Shown one piece after another: positions 8,423 through 13,220 of a stretch of 16,532 nt of DNA. The notes under the pieces were generated by a model that saw only the letters and a program-made list of their open reading frames with translations, made no database searches and was not told the origin of the DNA. Every line of letters starts with the position of its first letter. Within the stretch, counting starts at the first letter, position 1. The translations under genes and the position numbers were made by a program. Source of the DNA: an uncultured Clostridia bacterium (GTDB lineage: Bacteria; Bacillota; Clostridia; Oscillospirales; Acutalibacteraceae); NCBI GenBank assembly GCA_937901145.1, contig CALCHE010000104.1, positions 1-16,532 on the forward strand, read 5' to 3'.

Positions 8423-9286
8423 TTATTTTTCCCATATAGCGGATGCGCCGCAGGGAAGAATCATACCTGTCTCCGTCACGGGAAGACCGATTTCCGAAGA
8501 AGATATTCTGCCGCCGAACTTCTTTTTAACGACAGCACCTAAAATATATTCCATAACCGACGATGAAAGACCTGTGGTATAGGAGTTAATGAGCATCATC
8601 AGTGAGTCCTCATATAAAAGCTCACTGCACAGCTCTACAAAGCCGTAAACCTCATCCTCTAATTTCCACACTTCACCGCCGGGTCCTCTGCCGTAAGAGG
8701 GTGGGTCCATAATGATAATATCGTATTTGTTTCCTCTGCGGATTTCGCGCTGAACGAATTTGATACAGTCATCGACTATCCATCTGACGCTTCCGTCAGC
8801 GACACCTGAGGAGACGGCATTTTCCTTGGCCCAGGCCACCATACCCTTAGAGGCATCCACGTGAACCACCTGTGCATTTTCCATCAGGGGAGCGACTGTG
8901 GCACCGCCTGTGTATGCGAAAAGGTTAAGCACCTTCACAGGTCTGCCTGCCTTTTTTATAATTTCACGGGTATAATCCCAGTTAACTGCCTGTTCGGGGA
9001 AAAGTCCTGTATGCTTGAAGCCCATAGTTTTGATATTAAAGGTCATATCCTTATAGTCAATGCTCCAGAAGGGAGGCATTTTGCTTCTCACGTCCCAGGC
9101 ACCGCCGCCTGATTTGGAGCGGTGATAATAAGCATTTGCCTTTTTCCACAAAGGGTTTGTTTTAGGTGTTTTCCATATAACCTGAGGGTCAGGTCTGACG
9201 AGGATAATGTCGCCCCATCTTTCGAGGCGTTCTCCCGATGAGCAGTCGATAAGCTCATAATCTTTCCAGTCTTTAGTATATCTCAT
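8423..9286 (-). CDS. Class I SAM-dependent methyltransferase (COG1092/RlmI-like)
   Basis: This Rossmann-fold methyltransferase has 287 residues. Motif I is LNLFAYTGGA (120-129), the acidic SAM-ribose residue is D144 in VVHVDAS, and motif IV DPPSYGRG (194-201) is the DPPxxGRG form seen in COG1092 proteins related to the 23S rRNA m5C methyltransferase RlmI. Unlike RlmI it has no N-terminal PUA domain. The first 110 residues form a Trp-rich beta domain (W7, W24, W38, W47, W64, W74, W103) instead. The substrate is probably RNA, but it cannot be specified. It sits between ruvB (17-base gap) and ecfA1 in the same operon. Confidence 0.85.
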   Translation of the reverse strand: MRYTKDWKDYELIDCSSGERLERWGDIILVRPDPQVIWKTPKTNPLWKKANAYYHRSKSGGGAWDVRSKMPPFWSIDYKDMTFNIKTMGFKHTGLFPEQAVNWDYTREIIKKAGRPVKVLNLFAYTGGATVAPLMENAQVVHVDASKGMVAWAKENAVSSGVADGSVRWIVDDCIKFVQREIRRGNKYDIIIMDPPSYGRGPGGEVWKLEDEVYGFVELCSELLYEDSLMMLINSYTTGLSSSVMEYILGAVVKKKFGGRISSSEIGLPVTETGMILPCGASAIWEK

Positions 9287-9303
9287 AACTGATTTAATCT
9301 CCG

Positions 9304-10323
9304 TTAAAATAATTTCTGCTGTCCCGGCATCGGTATATCGAGATGCTCGTAAGCCGCCGCTGTGGCCACTCGTCCTCGCGGTGTTCTGCCGAGGAAGCCT
9401 ATCTGCATCAGATAAGGCTCATAAACATCCTCGATGGTTATTGCCTCCTCACCGATAGCCGCCGCTATGGTTTCAAGACCTACGGGACCGCCGCCGTAAT
9501 TTCTGATCATGGTAGTAAGCAGAAGGCGGTCGATGGAGTCAAGACCAAGATGGTCGATTTCCATTTTACCCAGGGCAAGGTCTGCACTTTCTTCGTCGAT
9601 AATGCCGTTACCGACCACCTGTGCGAAATCTCTCGCTCTTTTCAGAAGTCGGTTTGCGATACGGGGTGTACCGCGTGAACGGGATGCGATTTCGAGTGCA
9701 CCGTATTTTTCGATATCTATTCCGAGAATTCCCGCACTACGTGTTACTATCTGTGCAAGCTCCTCGGGAGTATACATTTCGAGTCTGAGTATGACACCGA
9801 AACGGTCACGAAGTGGTGCCGAAAGCTGTCCTGCACGGGTGGTGGCACCTACTAACGTAAATTTCGGAAGGTCGAGTCTTATGGAGCGTGCTGAGGGACC
9901 CTTACCGATGATGATATCGAGGGCATTATCCTCCATAGCAGGATAAAGAACCTCCTCGACGCTTCGGTTAAGGCGGTGAATTTCGTCGATGAAAAGTACA
10001 TCGCCTTCATTCAGATTAGTAAGAAGTGCCGCAAGATCGCCGGGCTTTTCGATAGCGGGACCCGATGTAACACGGAAGTTTACATTCATTTCATTGGCAA
10101 TAATGCCTGCGAGGGTTGTCTTGCCGAGACCGGGAGGGCCGTAGAGAAGAACGTGGTCGAGACTCTCCCCTCTTTCCCTGGCAGCTTTGATATATATTTC
10201 TAAGTTTTCCTTGGCCTTTTCCTGTCCGATGTAATCAGTGAGAATTTTCGGTCTCAGAGAGGTTTCGATGTCACTGTCAAAGGAAGTAAGGTCAGGAGCT
10301 ATGATTCTTTCTTCAAATTCCAT
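9304..10323 (-). CDS. ruvB: Holliday junction branch migration ATPase RuvB
   Basis: This is the AAA+ motor (339 residues) that forms hexameric rings on DNA and drives branch migration with RuvA. Walker A GPPGLGKT is at 62-69, Walker B FIDEIH around D113-E114, the sensor stretch VGATTRAG at 158-165 and the PLRDRFG arginine-finger region at 170-176. The C-terminal winged helix ends with the signature QIGFLGRTPRGR. Length and start are typical. The six-base gap after ruvA and the order ruvC-ruvA-ruvB indicate one transcript. Confidence 0.98.
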   Translation of the reverse strand: MEFEERIIAPDLTSFDSDIETSLRPKILTDYIGQEKAKENLEIYIKAARERGESLDHVLLYGPPGLGKTTLAGIIANEMNVNFRVTSGPAIEKPGDLAALLTNLNEGDVLFIDEIHRLNRSVEEVLYPAMEDNALDIIIGKGPSARSIRLDLPKFTLVGATTRAGQLSAPLRDRFGVILRLEMYTPEELAQIVTRSAGILGIDIEKYGALEIASRSRGTPRIANRLLKRARDFAQVVGNGIIDEESADLALGKMEIDHLGLDSIDRLLLTTMIRNYGGGPVGLETIAAAIGEEAITIEDVYEPYLMQIGFLGRTPRGRVATAAAYEHLDIPMPGQQKLF

Positions 10324-10329
10324 TTATTT

Positions 10330-10932
10330 TCACCCTAAAGATAAAAGTTTAAGTGCACCCTTGATAAGATTTTCCACGGAAAGAGTGCTGTCAAGCTTAC
10401 TTACTGCTACTGCCGCATCGGACTGACTGTAGCCGAGCATAGTCAGAGCCGCTATAGCTTCGCTTGTATTCGGCATATCTGCCGTAGCGGAAACAGCTGA
10501 GATATCTGCCGAAGAGTCAGAAGCAGGAGTGATACCCTTTACCTTGTCCTTAAGGTCGAGGATAATTCTCTGGGCTATCTTCGGTCCGATGCCCTGTGCC
10601 TTTGTGATAGCCTTTACATCGGAGGCAGAAATACTAAGTGCGAGCTTATCGGGAGTCATTTCAGATAAAATCGCAAGAGCTGCTTTCGGACCCACACCGT
10701 TAACGGTGATGAGCATTTTAAACCATTCGAGCTCATATTCGGTGGTAAAGCCGAAAAGGTCGAGTGCATCCTCACGGACATTAAGGTAGGTATATACGGT
10801 CATTTTTTCACCGGGAATAACCTCGGAAAGAGTGGCAAAGGAGCTCTGAATACGGAAGGCAACACCTCCGCACTCCACGGCAAACTCCGCAAGTCCTTTA
10901 TAAACTACATTACCTGTAAGACTGTAAAACAT
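10330..10932 (-). CDS. ruvA: Holliday junction DNA helicase subunit RuvA
   Basis: This protein of 200 residues binds four-way junctions as a tetramer and loads RuvB. The N-terminal OB-fold domain starts YSLTGNVVYKG. Two helix-hairpin-helix motifs follow, around VNGVGPKAALAIL and QGIGPKIAQRIILDLKDK. An acidic, low-complexity hinge rich in Ala/Ser (about 135-155) leads to the C-terminal three-helix domain III (EAIAALTMLGYSQSDA...) that contacts RuvB. The start is two bases after the ruvC stop, so translation is probably coupled. Confidence 0.97.
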   Translation of the reverse strand: MFYSLTGNVVYKGLAEFAVECGGVAFRIQSSFATLSEVIPGEKMTVYTYLNVREDALDLFGFTTEYELEWFKMLITVNGVGPKAALAILSEMTPDKLALSISASDVKAITKAQGIGPKIAQRIILDLKDKVKGITPASDSSADISAVSATADMPNTSEAIAALTMLGYSQSDAAVAVSKLDSTLSVENLIKGALKLLSLG

Positions 10933-10934
10933 AA

Positions 10935-11441
10935 TCAGATTCCTCTTCTAATTCTCATATTCTGCATAAGTGAGCCGCTGGCATGTCCGTGACACACAGC
11001 CATAGCCAGTGCGTCGGCTGTATCGTCGGGCTTGGGCACTTTTTCGAGACCAAGAATGCGCCTTATCATTTCCTGCACCTGTTTTTTCTCCGCTCTGCCG
11101 TAGCCTACCACACTCTGCTTCACCTGTAAGGGTGTGTACTCATAAGCAGGAAGCCCCTTTTTCTGTGCGGCGAGCATTATAACGCCTCGCGCCTGACTGA
11201 CATCGATAACGGTTTTGGCGTTAGAATTATAAAACACCTTTTCGATAGCCATAGCATCAGGAGAGTGCTTTTCGATAATGGCAGTCAGCTCGTCGTAAAT
11301 TATCTCTAATCTTTCATTGAAGGGTGTTTTGGCATCGGTGGTAATGGCACCGTAGTCAATAACGGTAAAATGATTATTACGGTAGCTGATAACACCGTAA
11401 CCGACTATAGCATAACCGGGGTCAATTCCCAAAATAACCAT
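10935..11441 (-). CDS. ruvC: Crossover junction endonuclease RuvC
   Basis: This RNase H-fold nuclease resolves Holliday junctions as a dimer. Counting from the ATG at 11441 (168 residues), the four catalytic acids are D7 (GIDPG), E67 (AIEKVF), D140 and D143 (DDTADALA), all in place. The KQSVVGYGRAEKKQV segment matches the family's DNA-binding region. The start is ambiguous. A TTG at 11447 adds two residues and sits six bases from the GAGG at 11454-11457, while the ATG is 12 bases away. I chose the ATG because the family usually begins two or three residues before ILGIDPG. It is the first gene of the operon, with a promoter at 11475-11503. Confidence 0.96.
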   Translation of the reverse strand: MVILGIDPGYAIVGYGVISYRNNHFTVIDYGAITTDAKTPFNERLEIIYDELTAIIEKHSPDAMAIEKVFYNSNAKTVIDVSQARGVIMLAAQKKGLPAYEYTPLQVKQSVVGYGRAEKKQVQEMIRRILGLEKVPKPDDTADALAMAVCHGHASGSLMQNMRIRRGI

Positions 11442-11474
11442 AAACAAACACTACCTCACAATAATAATCAAGAT

Positions 11475-11503
11475 ATTATATCATACTATAATAATTAAGA
11501 CAA
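11475..11503 (-). promoter_or_regulatory. Sigma-A promoter of the ruvC-led operon
   Basis: On the minus strand, -35 TTGTCT (11498-11503) and a perfect -10 TATAAT (11475-11480) have a 17-base spacer. Transcription would start near 11468, giving a short leader of about 27 bases before ruvC. No LexA (SOS) box of the Firmicutes GAAC-N4-GTTC type is seen around it. All genes down to 3925 have gaps of 17 bases or less and no obvious internal terminator, so this is probably the promoter of a nine-gene unit. Confidence 0.82.
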
Positions 11504-11567
11504 TAGTAAAAAGAGATTTTTTCTCTGTTTCTTTCCTTATTTTATATCAAAAAAGCATACTTTCATC

Positions 11568-11596
11568 TTGACAATATCAGACAGCTGATATATAAT
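11568..11596 (+). promoter_or_regulatory. Consensus sigma-A promoter of tRNA-Leu
   Basis: Perfect TTGACA (11568-11573) and TATAAT (11591-11596) boxes are separated by exactly 17 bases. Transcription should start near 11603, giving a 5' extension of about 19 bases removed by RNase P. It is divergent from the ruvC promoter 65 bases to the left. Confidence 0.92.
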
Positions 11597-11621
11597 AGTG
11601 AGCGTGTTTTAACACATATTT

Positions 11622-11708
11622 GCCGGTGTGTTGGAATTGGCAGACGAGGCGGACTCAAAATCCGTTGGTAGCGATACCGTGCGGGTTCGACCCCCGCCAC
11701 CGGCACCA
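11622..11708 (+). tRNA. tRNA-Leu (anticodon CAA), CCA encoded
   Basis: The acceptor stem GCCGGTG/CACCGGC is perfect. The anticodon arm GCGGA/TCCGT closes the loop CTCAAAA, placing CAA at 34-36, which reads UUG leucine codons. A long variable arm (class II) and a T arm GCGGG-TTCGACC-CCCGC are present. The discriminator A (11705) is followed by an encoded CCA (11706-11708). Length is 87 bases. The last six bases, GCACCA, together with the terminator that follows, are repeated exactly at 12546-12581. Confidence 0.96.
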
Positions 11709-11738
11709 GAAGACCAAGTCTTATGACCTGGTCTTTTT
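11703..11738 (+). repeat. 36-bp direct repeat, copy 1 (tRNA 3' end plus terminator)
   Basis: These 36 bases comprise the last six bases of tRNA-Leu, a two-base gap and the terminator hairpin with five Ts. They recur exactly at 12546-12581, 843 bases away. This marks the left edge of both cassettes and ties the second cassette to a tRNA-proximal origin. Confidence 0.9.
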
Positions 11739-11745
11739 CTTTTTA
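11711..11745 (+). terminator. Intrinsic terminator of tRNA-Leu (first direct-repeat copy)
   Basis: Stem AGACCAAGTC (11711-11720) pairs with GACCTGGTCT (11725-11734) over ten positions with one A/C mismatch and loop TTAT, followed by TTTT, C and TTTTT. It starts two bases after the tRNA CCA end, so it would stop tRNA transcription before the cassette promoter at 11769. It is part of a 36-base exact direct repeat. Confidence 0.88.
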
Positions 11746-11768
11746 TTGTAAGTTTTCAGACAAAACCA

Positions 11769-11797
11769 TTGTATTTCAATGCAGAATGTGATATACT
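11769..11797 (+). promoter_or_regulatory. Sigma-A promoter of cassette 1
   Basis: -35 TTGTAT (11769-11774), a 17-base spacer and an extended -10 TGATATACT (TATACT at 11792-11797). The predicted start, seven bases downstream, falls at 11804, exactly the first base of helix P1 of the leader RNA. The -10 region TGTGATATACT is identical in cassette 2 although the surrounding sequence is not, so the promoter appears conserved. Confidence 0.85.
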
Positions 11798-11803
11798 AAT
11801 CGA

Positions 11804-11947
11804 GCCAAGCAAAGCCTAATAAAGAAACTTTATTATCAAGGGGGTATTATACCCTTTTTCGATTATCATCCGATATGTGTTCGTAGAGAACGCAACTCCA
11901 CTCGGATGGTAATTAGGTTTCTTTTTTCTATTTGAGCTTTGTTTGGC
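11804..11947 (+). ncRNA. Structured 5' leader RNA, cassette 1 (unrecognised motif)
   Basis: By hand folding, this 144-base region forms a nearly linear stack. P1 pairs GCCAAGCAAAGC (11804-11815) with 11936-11947, 12 bp with one G/U. P2 pairs 11821-11830 with 11915-11924, 10 bp. On the 5' side, a small hairpin AAGGG/CCCTT (11838-11842 and 11852-11856) has a 9-base loop ending ATTATA, followed by a T run and CG. P3 pairs 11862-11873 with 11902-11913, 12 bp with one G/U. An internal loop UAU/CAC leads to the inner stem P4 (11877-11881 with 11894-11898, one U/U mismatch). The leader of cassette 2 folds the same way with different stem sequences. A competing hairpin TAATAAAG/CTTTATTA (11817-11835) could form during synthesis. 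I cannot assign it to a known RNA family. Confidence 0.72.
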
Positions 11948-11949
11948 GA

Positions 11950-11988
11950 CAATCGGAGTTTGCGTTTTCGGTGCGTTGACTTCGGTTG
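11950..11988 (+). promoter_or_regulatory. Candidate antiterminator, cassette 1
   Basis: CAATCGGAGTT (11950-11960) can pair over 11 positions with GACTTCGGTTG (11978-11988), including three G/U pairs. This pairing uses the loop and parts of both strands of the terminator hairpin at 11971-11994, so the two folds exclude each other. It begins two bases after helix P1 of the leader closes, the usual place for a switch driven by the upstream fold. Block identity with cassette 2 also starts at this exact base. Confidence 0.6.
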
Positions 11989-12000
11989 GCGCACTTTTTT
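11971..12000 (+). terminator. Attenuator-type terminator before cassette 1 ORF
   Basis: GTGCGTTGAC (11971-11980) pairs with GTTGGCGCAC (11985-11994), ten pairs of which three are G/U, capped by a stable UUCG-type tetraloop and followed by six Ts. It lies between the folded leader and the ribosome site AGGAG (12006-12010), so termination here would release a leader RNA of about 197 bases and prevent ORF expression. Confidence 0.78.
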
Positions 12001-12005
12001 ATTTT

Positions 12006-12010
12006 AGGAG
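12006..12010 (+). promoter_or_regulatory. Ribosome binding site deciding the GTG start
   Basis: AGGAG is seven bases before GTG 12018. It settles the start of the small ORF: an upstream TTG-started reading (11943) would translate the antiterminator and terminator as a hydrophobic extension and has no such site. Confidence 0.8.
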
Positions 12011-12017
12011 TGATACT

Positions 12018-12290
12018 GTGAAAGGTTATATCAAAGAATTATACGGTAAAAAAGACCTTGCCGATTCGGTGTTTACCGAAAAAGGGAAACGAAAGCTTAA
12101 TGAGCTTTTAAAATCGAGAGAAGAACTTTTAAAAAAGCTTTCCTCAGAAGAAAAAAAGCTGTTCGCAGAGTTCTGTGACCTGAGCGATGACCTTTTAATC
12201 ATCTGCTGTGCAGATAATTTTTTAAACGGGTTCAATGTAGGTATTAGGATGTCAAAAGCCGCATCAGTAACACAGGGGACGGTTCTCTGA
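12018..12290 (+). CDS. Small DUF6809-like protein, cassette 1 (altered C-terminus)
   Basis: A GTG-started ORF of 90 residues, opening MKGYIKELYGKKDLADSVF. It is charged and predicted helical: a Lys/Leu/Glu-rich middle (about 24-50, KLNELLKSREELLKKLSSEE) followed by a C-terminal FLNGFNVGIRM. The pattern ELYG...EEL..L...EK.LF..F......F..GF..G.R resembles the small Clostridia family that I recall as DUF6809. No function is known to me. Up to codon 83 it matches cassette 2 with one changed residue (Ala for Val at 81), but the last seven codons (VTQGTVL) are replaced by sequence read from inserted DNA beginning at 12268. It may therefore be a damaged copy, although the conserved core is intact. 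Confidence 0.68.
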   Translation: MKGYIKELYGKKDLADSVFTEKGKRKLNELLKSREELLKKLSSEEKKLFAEFCDLSDDLLIICCADNFLNGFNVGIRMSKAASVTQGTVL

Positions 12291-12347
12291 TTGATAAAGA
12301 ATGATTAGTGGGCGGTGGTCTCTCTCCGCATCCCTGCACTCTCTCGG

Positions 12348-12452
12348 TTAGCTCTGCTGATAGCTTCCCCCCTCATATCTGAATAGCATTAAGCACAGGG
12401 TTTGGCTCGTTTTGCCGCCCTGTGCTTTTTGGCGTGTTAGGAAGGCGTTCAT
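12348..12452 (-). CDS. Possible 34-residue peptide ORF in the insert
   Basis: An ATG at 12452 on the minus strand opens a frame coding MNAFLTRQKAQGGKTSQTLC and 14 more residues, ending EGGSYQQS. A purine-rich stretch rather than a clean ribosome site precedes it. The hairpin used as a plus-strand terminator lies inside it. It could be a leader peptide or a fragment of a mobile-element gene, or it may not be translated. An in-frame ATG further upstream lies in the repeated tRNA terminator and is unlikely to be a real start. Confidence 0.2.
   Translation of the reverse strand: MNAFLTRQKAQGGKTSQTLCLMLFRYEGGSYQQS
12391..12430 (+). terminator. Intrinsic terminator downstream of cassette 1
   Basis: AAGCACAGGG (12391-12400) pairs perfectly with CCCTGTGCTT (12418-12427), with an extra GGC/GCC inner stem, and is followed by a run of Ts to 12430. 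It would end transcripts from cassette 1 before cassette 2 begins. Confidence 0.8.
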
Positions 12453-12545
12453 ATACACCGCACCGCCTTTACGGTGGTGAGTAAGTGCGCCCTTAAGGCA
12501 ATGTATCAATAGCAAAATGTTGGTTCGGATATGGATTGTCAACCC

Positions 12546-12581
12546 GCACCAGAAGACCAAGTCTTATGACCTGGTCTTTTT
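12546..12581 (+). repeat. 36-bp direct repeat, copy 2
   Basis: Identical to 11703-11738, including the GCACCA that in copy 1 is the 3' end of tRNA-Leu. Here it is preceded by TTGTCAACCC rather than a tRNA acceptor stem, so no tRNA is encoded at this position. Confidence 0.9.
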
Positions 12582-12590
12582 TTGTTTTAT
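12554..12590 (+). terminator. Second copy of the tRNA-type terminator
   Basis: The hairpin AGACCAAGTC/GACCTGGTCT (12554-12577) is identical to the one after tRNA-Leu, here followed by six Ts, G and TTTT. It insulates the promoter of cassette 2 from upstream transcription. Confidence 0.82.
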
Positions 12591-12609
12591 TTTTTTACGG
12601 TAAAAAACA

Positions 12610-12638
12610 TTGTTTTTTGAATCATACTGTGATATACT
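12610..12638 (+). promoter_or_regulatory. Sigma-A promoter of cassette 2
   Basis: -35 TTGTTT (12610-12615), a 17-base spacer and an extended -10 TGATATACT (TATACT at 12633-12638). The predicted start at 12645 again coincides with the first base of leader helix P1. The TGTGATATACT string is shared with cassette 1 while the spacer differs. Confidence 0.85.
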
Positions 12639-12644
12639 GAATGT

Positions 12645-12803
12645 GCTACACGAACTTAATAGGTTAAATCAGCGGTATTTATTTCTTTTTTAGGGATAAT
12701 TATACCCTTTTTTCGCCATAATCAATTTATGAATTTGGTAAAAGGCAAATTCCACTAATTGGTTATGGTAGAAATACCCTGATTCTGATTAAGTTTGTGT
12801 AGC
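12645..12803 (+). ncRNA. Structured 5' leader RNA, cassette 2 (unrecognised motif)
   Basis: This 159-base region folds by hand as follows. P1 pairs GCTACACGAACTTAAT (12645-12660) with 12788-12803, 16 bp with one G/U. P2 pairs 12667-12680 with 12772-12784, 13 bp with a bulged C at 12673. On the 5' side a hairpin AGGG/CCCT (12692-12695 and 12705-12708) has a 9-base loop ending ATTATA, followed by six Ts and CG. P3 pairs CCATAATCAATT (12716-12727) with 12757-12768, 12 bp with one G/U. An internal loop UAU/CACU leads to P4 GAATTT/AAATTC (12731-12736 and 12747-12752) and a 10-base loop. The layout equals that of cassette 1 while nearly every stem base differs. Shared strings are ATTATACCC-T-run-CG, UAUG and UCCAC. 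No known family is recognised. Confidence 0.75.
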
Positions 12804-12805
12804 AG

Positions 12806-12844
12806 CAATCGGAGTTTGCGTTTTCGGTGCGTTGACTTCGGTTG
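12806..12844 (+). promoter_or_regulatory. Candidate antiterminator, cassette 2
   Basis: CAATCGGAGTT (12806-12816) can pair with GACTTCGGTTG (12834-12844), excluding the terminator at 12827-12850. The sequence is identical to that of cassette 1 and starts two bases after leader helix P1 closes. Confidence 0.6.
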
Positions 12845-12856
12845 GCGCACTTTTTT
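12827..12856 (+). terminator. Attenuator-type terminator before cassette 2 ORF
   Basis: GTGCGTTGAC (12827-12836) and GTTGGCGCAC (12841-12850) form a hairpin with loop TTCG and six following Ts, identical to cassette 1. It ends six bases before the AGGAG ribosome site at 12862-12866. Confidence 0.78.
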
Positions 12857-12873
12857 ATTTTAGGAGTGATACT

Positions 12874-13167
12874 GTGAAAGGTTATATCAAAGAATTATAC
12901 GGTAAAAAAGACCTTGCCGATTCGGTGTTTACCGAAAAAGGGAAACGAAAGCTTAATGAGCTTTTAAAATCGAGAGAAGAACTTTTAAAAAAGCTTTCCT
13001 CAGAAGAAAAAAAGCTGTTCGCAGAGTTCTGTGACCTGAGCGATGACCTTTTAATCATCTGCTGTGCAGATAATTTTTTAAACGGGTTCAATGTAGGTAT
13101 TAGGATGTCAAAAGTCGCATCAGCCGAAGAAACAATGATGCCGTTTAACTCGTCAGATTATAATTAA
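12874..13167 (+). CDS. Small DUF6809-like protein, cassette 2 (intact copy)
   Basis: A GTG-started ORF of 97 residues with AGGAG seven bases upstream. It has the same core as the cassette 1 product: N-terminal MKGYIKELYG, a Lys/Glu/Leu helical middle with LSSEEKKLFAEF, and the C-terminal FLNGFNVGIRMSK. It then continues with an acidic tail ending in NSSDYN. It has no signal peptide and no clear transmembrane helix, so it is probably cytosolic. It resembles the DUF6809 family as I remember it; function is unknown. Expression is likely controlled by the leader fold and the antiterminator/terminator pair. The transcript ends at the terminator at 13172-13220. Because its tail is not interrupted, I take this as the reference copy. 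Confidence 0.75.
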   Translation: MKGYIKELYGKKDLADSVFTEKGKRKLNELLKSREELLKKLSSEEKKLFAEFCDLSDDLLIICCADNFLNGFNVGIRMSKVASAEETMMPFNSSDYN

Positions 13168-13171
13168 AAAC

Positions 13172-13220
13172 AAAGAAGTCACACATCACGGTAAAAAAGT
13201 GAAGTGTGACTTTTTTCTTT
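13172..13220. terminator. Bidirectional terminator between cassette 2 and the SDR gene
   Basis: GTCACAC (13178-13184) pairs with GTGTGAC (13204-13210), and the stem continues inward through an A/A mismatch to TCAC/GTGA (13186-13189 and 13199-13202). Outer A/T-rich flanks AAAGAA and TTTTTTCTTT extend it. On the plus strand it ends cassette 2. On the minus strand it follows directly after the SDR stop codon and gives a T-rich tail. Confidence 0.85.

Larger units (their letters stand above)
12268..12545. other. Foreign-looking insert ending cassette 1, with a REP-like motif
   Basis: Similarity between the cassettes stops at 12267/13123, and 278 unique bases fill the space up to the second direct repeat. 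The insert begins with AACACAGGGGACGGTTCTCT, a phrase I recall from palindromic REP-type repeats of Clostridia (from memory, unverified). It then holds a strong terminator (12391-12430) and a CACCG/CGGTG hairpin near 12456-12479. No protein-coding gene longer than a possible 34-residue ORF is evident. It may be a remnant of a mobile element. Confidence 0.5.

Noticed and set aside
11804..12000. T-box leader sensing tRNA
   Set aside because: No T-box sequence or UGGN bulge typical of the antiterminator is present, and the downstream gene is not an aminoacyl-tRNA synthetase, amino acid enzyme or transporter.
11943..12017. A TTG start that would add a hydrophobic, membrane-like N-terminus (ATIGVCVFGALTSVGALFYF) to the cassette 1 protein
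   Set aside because: The frame runs through the antiterminator and terminator, has no ribosome site, and its TTG is absent in cassette 2, where the in-frame sequence has a stop just upstream. The AGGAG-GTG start fits the protein family better.
12348..12560. A 70-residue minus-strand ORF starting at 12560
   Set aside because: Its start lies in the repeated tRNA-type terminator. Only the inner 34-codon frame is even a possibility, and it is listed with low confidence.
11703..12581. Integrative element with attL/attR at the tRNA gene
   Set aside because: There is no integrase, excisionase or cargo genes, and only six tRNA bases are shared. Kept as a direct repeat only.
11804..12803. Retron-type msr/msd RNA, because of the long terminal helix
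   Set aside because: There is no reverse transcriptase in the window, and a terminator and small ORF follow instead.
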